Notes under the pieces: model-generated
The model's input: the letters and a program-made list of their open reading frames with translations, nothing else
What the model was told of the DNA's origin: nothing
The model's database searches: none
In this document: piece by piece, positions 59,575 through 64,000 of the stretch
How the letters are laid out: each line of letters starts with the position of its first letter
Position numbering within the stretch: the stretch's first letter is position 1
NCBI GenBank assembly: GCA_012837335.1
Contig: DURM01000023.1
Span: 38,019 to 102,018, forward strand
Reading direction: 5' to 3'
DNA length: 64,000 nucleotides
Source of the DNA: Bacillota bacterium
GTDB taxonomy: Bacteria; Bacillota; Limnochordia; Darwinibacteriales; DTU012
Translations under genes and position numbers: made by a program

Positions 59575-61356
59575 CTAAACGGCATTAAGATATTCATACT
59601 GCACTGTATAAAGCTGGTAGTAGAGTCCTTTCTTGGCCAGCAGTTCATCATGGGTTCCAACTTCCGCAATTTCTCCCTTATCAATGACCATGATCCGATC
59701 CGCATTGCGAATTGTTGAAAGTCGATGGGCGATTACAAATGACGTCCTGCCATCCAAAAGTTTGTCGATCGCTCTCTGCAGCAGGATCTCAGTGTGGGTA
59801 TCGACACTGGATGTTGCTTCGTCAAGAATTAGGATCTGCGGATCTGACAGAAGTACTCGAGCAAAGCAAATCAGCTGCCGCTGTCCGATGGACAGCCGCG
59901 TTCCACCCTCATTAACAGATGTGTAATAGCCATTTTCCATCTCCACGATAAAATCATGGGCGTGGACAGCTTTGGCAACTTCAATGACTTCTTCTTCGGT
60001 GGCATCAAGCTTGCCATAGCGGATATTATCCATTACTGTACCGGAGAAGATAAACGGATCTTGAAGCATCACACCGACTTTTTCCCGCAGAGAATCCAGT
60101 TCAACATGCTTAATATCTTGACCATCGATCAGCACTTGTCCTTCGATTGGATCGTAAAATCTAGCTAGCAGATTGATAATCGTTGTTTTACCTGAACCGG
60201 TTTCGCCAACTAAAGCTATGGTTTCCCCGGGCTTCGCAGTAAAATTGATTTTTTTAAGAACCGGTTTTTCTGGCTCATAGTGAAAGGACACATCCCGGAA
60301 TTCAACACTGCCTTCAATCTTATCTAATCTGCGTTCTGACAAACTGACAATCTGCGGTTGTTGGTCAAGCAGTTCAAAGATTCGCTCTGATGATGCTGAA
60401 GCAACTAAGAGTTGGTTGTAGAAGTTGCTGAGCATCTGCACCGGCCGCCAAAACTTCGTCAGATAGAGAGAAAACGAAAGAATAACTCCCGGTGTAACGC
60501 CATCAATCCTTAAGAGCTTGGATCCGTACCAATAAACAATCATCGTGCCGATTATAGAAACCAAGTTTACCGCCGGTCCAAAAGCAGCGTTTAGACGGAT
60601 TGCATCCATCCACGACTTGAATACATCACCGATGGCGATGTGAAAAACGCGATTGTTCTCTTCTTGCCGCACAAAGGCTTGAATTACCTTCATTCCCATC
60701 AGGTTCTCATTTAAATATGCGTTGAGATTCGATACTTTTCTCCGCATTTCCCGCCACCGTCTCCTAATCTCATTGCGCGTTAAGATCAGCAGGGTCATAA
60801 ACAGCGGCGCTGAGGCAAGAGTTACTAAAGCCAATTTCGGATGAATAACAAACATGGCAATCGCAATTACAATCAGAACTGAGATCTCCGAAATAACATT
60901 AACAAATCCGTTCGTGAACAGATGGTTGAGCGTGTTCACGTCGTTGACGATCCGTACCATGATTCTTCCTGCTGAGTTATTGTCAAAGAAGTTGAGCGAT
61001 AAGTTCTGCACATGATTGAACAAGTCGCGGCGCAGGTCAAAAAGCACGTTCTGTCCGGTGCGGTTAGCATACTTGATCTTCAACCGAGTGAAAATATAAC
61101 TGAACACAACGGCTGCTCCATACAGCAAGGTCACTGCCACCAGCATACTGATTCTGCGGTTGGGAATGTAATCGTCAATTGAAATCTGAACAATATATGG
61201 ACTGAAACTATCAATGATAGTAGCACCAAACATTAGAGCAATTGTGAGCCACAACTGCTTGCGGTACGGTTTAAGGTACTGCAGCAGTCGTTTCAGCTGC
61301 CCTACATCTAGGTCCTTTACAACAGCTTCTTCTGATCTATAACTGCTTCTAGCCAC
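59575..61356 (-). CDS. ABC exporter half-transporter, subunit B (catalytic Walker B, degenerate signature)
   Basis: A 593-residue fusion of six membrane helices (about 35-310) and an ATPase domain. Walker A GETGSGKTT near residue 385, Walker B ILILDEATSSVD with the catalytic glutamate, but the signature reads LSIGQ instead of LSGGQ. Its partner upstream has the complementary changes, as in heterodimeric multidrug exporters such as BmrC-BmrD and TM287/288. The GTG start follows directly on the partner stop codon (TAGGTG), so the two are strictly coupled. The substrate is not predictable from sequence. Confidence 0.93.
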   Translation of the reverse strand: MARSSYRSEEAVVKDLDVGQLKRLLQYLKPYRKQLWLTIALMFGATIIDSFSPYIVQISIDDYIPNRRISMLVAVTLLYGAAVVFSYIFTRLKIKYANRTGQNVLFDLRRDLFNHVQNLSLNFFDNNSAGRIMVRIVNDVNTLNHLFTNGFVNVISEISVLIVIAIAMFVIHPKLALVTLASAPLFMTLLILTRNEIRRRWREMRRKVSNLNAYLNENLMGMKVIQAFVRQEENNRVFHIAIGDVFKSWMDAIRLNAAFGPAVNLVSIIGTMIVYWYGSKLLRIDGVTPGVILSFSLYLTKFWRPVQMLSNFYNQLLVASASSERIFELLDQQPQIVSLSERRLDKIEGSVEFRDVSFHYEPEKPVLKKINFTAKPGETIALVGETGSGKTTIINLLARFYDPIEGQVLIDGQDIKHVELDSLREKVGVMLQDPFIFSGTVMDNIRYGKLDATEEEVIEVAKAVHAHDFIVEMENGYYTSVNEGGTRLSIGQRQLICFARVLLSDPQILILDEATSSVDTHTEILLQRAIDKLLDGRTSFVIAHRLSTIRNADRIMVIDKGEIAEVGTHDELLAKKGLYYQLYTVQYEYLNAV

Positions 61357-63120
61357 CTACTCCATCCCTCCCGATACTAATTTCAGGCTGCCTGCCCCAT
61401 CCTTGTATTCGCGGTACTGCTCGATAAATGTCTGATAATATTTACCGCGCAGTTCGAGCAGTTCATCATGAGTACCCTGCTCTACAATCCTACCTTCATC
61501 AAGAACAATAATCTGATCCGCATCCTTTACCGATGAGATCCGGTGAGCAACTATCAGAGTTGTGCGGTTATCCATCAGCTGTTTTAACGTCTGTTGGATC
61601 TCATGCTCGGTTTCCATATCCACACTAGAAGTTGCGTCATCAAGGATTAAGATTTTGGGATTGGCTAAGATAGCTCTAGCAATCGCTATGCGCTGTCTCT
61701 GTCCTCCCGATAGACCGATACCCCGCTCGCCAATCACCGTATCATAGCCTTCTGGCATATCAAGAATAAAATTGTGCGCATCTGCGATCTTAGCTGCCTG
61801 TTCAACTTGCTCATCGGTGGCATCAGGTACTGCAAACGCGATGTTGTTAGCTATCGTATCGGAAAAGAGCAGTGTTTCTTGAAAAACTATGCCGATGTTT
61901 TTCCTAAGCTCGTTGTAGTCATAATCCTTAACATTGATTCCATCAACCAAAACTTCACCGCCGGTAACGTCATAAAATCTGGCAATCAGATTGATGATAG
62001 TGGATTTACCCGAACCTGTGCTGCCCATAATGGCGGTGGTGGTGCCGGGTTCCATTTTGAAGTTGATATTCTTAAGAACAGGCTGCTCGCCGTAGGAAAA
62101 ATCCACGTTTCTGAATTCCACTTCCCCTCTGCAGGATGGCATGGGAAGAGCATCCGGCTTGTTAGTGAGAACAATCTCCTCATCCATCAGCTCAAAGACT
62201 TTTTCCAGCGAGGCTTTAGCATTTTCCCACAAGTTTACCAAGTGGGACGCCTCTTGAATTGGTCCTGCGAGCATGACCACATAAGTATTGAAAGCAAAGA
62301 GTGTACCAATAGTGATCTGACCCTGCATCACCAGATAACCACCGAGCAGAAGAATAATAACTGTGCTGAAGCCTTCAATTAATCTCCGCACAGGAATATA
62401 AACGGAGCGGATATCAGCAGCTGCGATATTGTTCTGATTCCACTCAGAAGAGATCTCATTGAATCTGTCTTTCTCATAGTCTTCGCGCCCAAACGCTTTC
62501 ACAACTCTGATCCCCGTTAAGTTTTCCTGAACAGAAGATGATAAGTTCTCAAATGATTCTCTTACCTGCCGGTAAGCGGGACGCAGCTGCTTAGACATTG
62601 CCCGCATCGCAAAATATGTGACTGGGACAATCAAAACTAAGGCCAACGTCAGGGAAGGACTAAAAGAAATCATCATTACCAAAGTAGATACAATGCGGAA
62701 TAAACCTTCAAACAGGCTGACATATCCACTATTTAGAAGTTGGCGCACCGACTGTAAATCCCCAACTAAGCGGTTCATTAAAGTGCCTGTTCGCACAGTG
62801 TCATAATAAGAAAAAGACTGCTGCTGCAGCTTGCGGTATAGATCACTGCGAAAATCATAGAGAACCCTTTGGCTGGTATGTTCAAAAATATAGGTGCGAG
62901 AATACTCTGTTGCGATTCTAATCACGGTCAGCCCAAATAAGGTCAGAATCAATTTGCCCATAAGGTCAAACTCTCCGCCGAGCAAAACGCGGTCCACGAT
63001 ATCTTTGGTGATGACCGGAATATTCAATGCCGCGATAACAGCTGCGATACATAGAATCGAACCTAATAGGTTCAACTTAAGGTACTTGCGTGAATATTTA
63101 ATTAGTCGTTTCAGGTCCAC
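61357..63120 (-). CDS. ABC exporter half-transporter, subunit A (intact signature, Asp in Walker B)
   Basis: A 587-residue half-transporter: six membrane helices (about 15-310) and an ATPase domain with Walker A GSTGSGKST, intact signature LSGGQRQRIAIARAI and Walker B ILILDDATSSVD, where the catalytic glutamate is replaced by aspartate. Together with subunit B one consensus and one degenerate ATP site result. The GTG start overlaps the end of the LacI-family regulator by 23 bp, so regulator, both transporter subunits and the hydrolase form one operon. Confidence 0.93.
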   Translation of the reverse strand: MDLKRLIKYSRKYLKLNLLGSILCIAAVIAALNIPVITKDIVDRVLLGGEFDLMGKLILTLFGLTVIRIATEYSRTYIFEHTSQRVLYDFRSDLYRKLQQQSFSYYDTVRTGTLMNRLVGDLQSVRQLLNSGYVSLFEGLFRIVSTLVMMISFSPSLTLALVLIVPVTYFAMRAMSKQLRPAYRQVRESFENLSSSVQENLTGIRVVKAFGREDYEKDRFNEISSEWNQNNIAAADIRSVYIPVRRLIEGFSTVIILLLGGYLVMQGQITIGTLFAFNTYVVMLAGPIQEASHLVNLWENAKASLEKVFELMDEEIVLTNKPDALPMPSCRGEVEFRNVDFSYGEQPVLKNINFKMEPGTTTAIMGSTGSGKSTIINLIARFYDVTGGEVLVDGINVKDYDYNELRKNIGIVFQETLLFSDTIANNIAFAVPDATDEQVEQAAKIADAHNFILDMPEGYDTVIGERGIGLSGGQRQRIAIARAILANPKILILDDATSSVDMETEHEIQQTLKQLMDNRTTLIVAHRISSVKDADQIIVLDEGRIVEQGTHDELLELRGKYYQTFIEQYREYKDGAGSLKLVSGGME

Positions 63121-64000
63121 CCTGCTCTGCCTCCTCGTTGTTTATACTACGAACCGATTCACGTTCGATCAGCTCTACTTCTACATAAATTGTTCGTCCG
63201 ATTTCGCTTGTACCGTTAATTTGGTCCAAAAGCGTGGTGACAGCAATTTCGCATACTTCAGGGATATTGGTCTCGAAAGTAGTAAGTGCGGGAATGGATA
63301 TACTGGACATCTCTGAGTTACCACTGCCAATTACGGAAGTATCTTTAGGCACATGAATCTCGTTTTGATGAAGAATCTTGATCAGCCTGAGGGCAGAGCG
63401 GTCAGACTGGCAGATAAACGCGGTTGGCAGGTTATTGCCGTCAATCAGTTCTTTTACCTGCTCTTCAAAATCTACTCGGCTGTTGAGCACATGCTGCGGG
63501 TTCAAGTTCAGATCATGCTCAGCCAAGGCTCTAGTAATCCCAAAATACCGCAGCTCGCGGCTGTACGATGGTTCAGATCCGATAAAACCGATTTTGGTAT
63601 GCCCCTTACTGATTAAGTACGCCGCTGCCATATATCCGATTCGGCTGAAATTGTAGTAAATATAGCTGCATTTTAACGTATCGTAACCGCCATTAATCAT
63701 TACCATATTTGGTACAGCATCCAGCACCTTTTCAGCATATTGATCTTCGAATTTACCCAAAAGGATAACCCCATCGAAGCGCTTGCCGCGGGACAGATTT
63801 TGGGGAAGGGTCAAGCTCTGCTGTTTTTCTGAATCGACAAATTCAATCGTTAATTCCGAGCAGTGCTTTGCAGCATTAGCCTCTATTCCTTCTACCAAAT
63901 GGCTGAAATTGCTGTGGTCAGCGACATAGCGGCGGCGAATCAAAAATAAAATGCTGGTTTTAGCGTTAGGTTTGCAGCGCTTATAACCCAATTCTTTCGC
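63098..64000 (-). CDS. LacI-family transcriptional regulator, N-terminal HTH cut by window edge
   Basis: The frame is open to the right edge and begins there with AKELGYKRC, which corresponds to the end of the LacI DNA-binding hinge, so the helix-turn-helix lies outside the window. The sensor domain follows the periplasmic-binding fold: FDGVILLGKF, YIYYNFSRIGYMAAAYLISKGHTKIGFIGS, FICQSDRSALRLIKILHQNEIHVPKDTSVIGSGN, and a C-terminal LTTFETNIPEVCEIAVTTLLDQI with ERESV. It probably controls the downstream ABC exporter genes, which it overlaps, although LacI-type sensors usually respond to sugars or nucleosides. Confidence 0.9.
   Translation of the reverse strand, partial: AKELGYKRCKPNAKTSILFLIRRRYVADHSNFSHLVEGIEANAAKHCSELTIEFVDSEKQQSLTLPQNLSRGKRFDGVILLGKFEDQYAEKVLDAVPNMVMINGGYDTLKCSYIYYNFSRIGYMAAAYLISKGHTKIGFIGSEPSYSRELRYFGITRALAEHDLNLNPQHVLNSRVDFEEQVKELIDGNNLPTAFICQSDRSALRLIKILHQNEIHVPKDTSVIGSGNSEMSSISIPALTTFETNIPEVCEIAVTTLLDQINGTSEIGRTIYVEVELIERESVRSINNEEAEQGGPETTN

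Noticed and set aside
61774..62382. A 202-codon open frame on the plus strand
   Set aside because: It lies antisense within the ATPase half of the ABC exporter, has no ribosome binding site and its protein has no recognisable fold or homology signal; it is a coding shadow.
1..64000. tRNA, rRNA, CRISPR arrays, insertion sequences, toxin-antitoxin or restriction systems
   Set aside because: I looked for regular repeats, transposase and nuclease motifs and found none; all larger gaps are accounted for by rnpB, promoters or terminators.

Overview
The window reads as one continuous piece of chromosome from an endospore-forming member of the Bacillota. I base this on eight sporulation or germination genes (gerW, spoVAF, spoVS, spoIIP, spoIIR, sigG, spoIIGA, sigE), strong purine-rich ribosome binding sites with many TTG and GTG starts, a meso-diaminopimelate cell wall (lysA, DNPR-type murE), and Bacillota gene orders such as scpA-scpB, rimO-pgsA, cinA-recA-recX-rny-ymdB-spoVS and mraZ-rsmH-ftsL-PBP-murE. 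The order is clostridial or limnochordial rather than Bacillus-like, but I cannot name a genus. I see no prophage, insertion sequence, CRISPR array, rRNA or tRNA.

Nearly everything lies on the minus strand, so transcription mostly runs from high to low coordinates. The plus-strand exceptions are a lone lipoprotein (21685-22647), a DUF441 membrane protein (23226-23672), a SNF2 helicase pair yqhH-yqhG (29062-31762) and spoIIGA-sigE (43487-45158).

Region by region: 1-7.6 kb holds hisC (cut by the edge), aroH, a YhiN-type flavoprotein, rluB, gerW, a DUF2953 protein, scpB, scpA, an M50 protease and lysA. 7.6-12.2 kb is a three-gene 2-hydroxyacyl-CoA dehydratase-activase-like cluster followed upstream by spoVAF. 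12.2-23.7 kb has small proteins (4-TM protein, dodecin), a dipeptidase, spoVS, ymdB, an unknown gene, rny, recX, recA, a membrane metallophosphoesterase, cinA, the lipoprotein, a PAP2-like protein and DUF441. 23.7-28.9 kb has a cysteine desulfurase, a shortened FtsH-like protease with an unknown membrane partner, pgsA and rimO. 28.9-39.4 kb has yqhH-yqhG, murC, spoIIP, a UPF0182 protein, a short rodZ and ftsK/spoIIIE. 39.4-45.2 kb has pgeF, nrdR, ylmC, a small secreted protein, and a compact sporulation cluster in which spoIIR-sigG and spoIIGA-sigE diverge.

45.2-57.4 kb is the division and cell wall cluster, read downward as mraZ, rsmH, ftsL, a PASTA-type PBP, murE, murF, mraY, ftsW, murA, divIB, ftsZ. 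It lacks murD, murG, murB and ftsA; murC lies 12 kb away. Upstream of mraZ are three 10-bp-phased MraZ boxes, then the RNase P RNA gene with its own promoter and terminator. 57.9-64 kb has a DksA-type zinc finger protein, a Nif3 protein, and an operon of a LacI-family regulator (cut by the edge), a heterodimeric ABC exporter and an isochorismatase-like hydrolase.

No large new defence or mobile system is evident. The best candidates for undescribed biology are the FtsH-like protease without an extracytoplasmic domain beside a single-pass partner, the orphan dehydratase-activase trio, the yqhH-yqhG pair, the gene of unknown function between rny and ymdB, and a hairpin that fully covers the spoIIP ribosome binding site.
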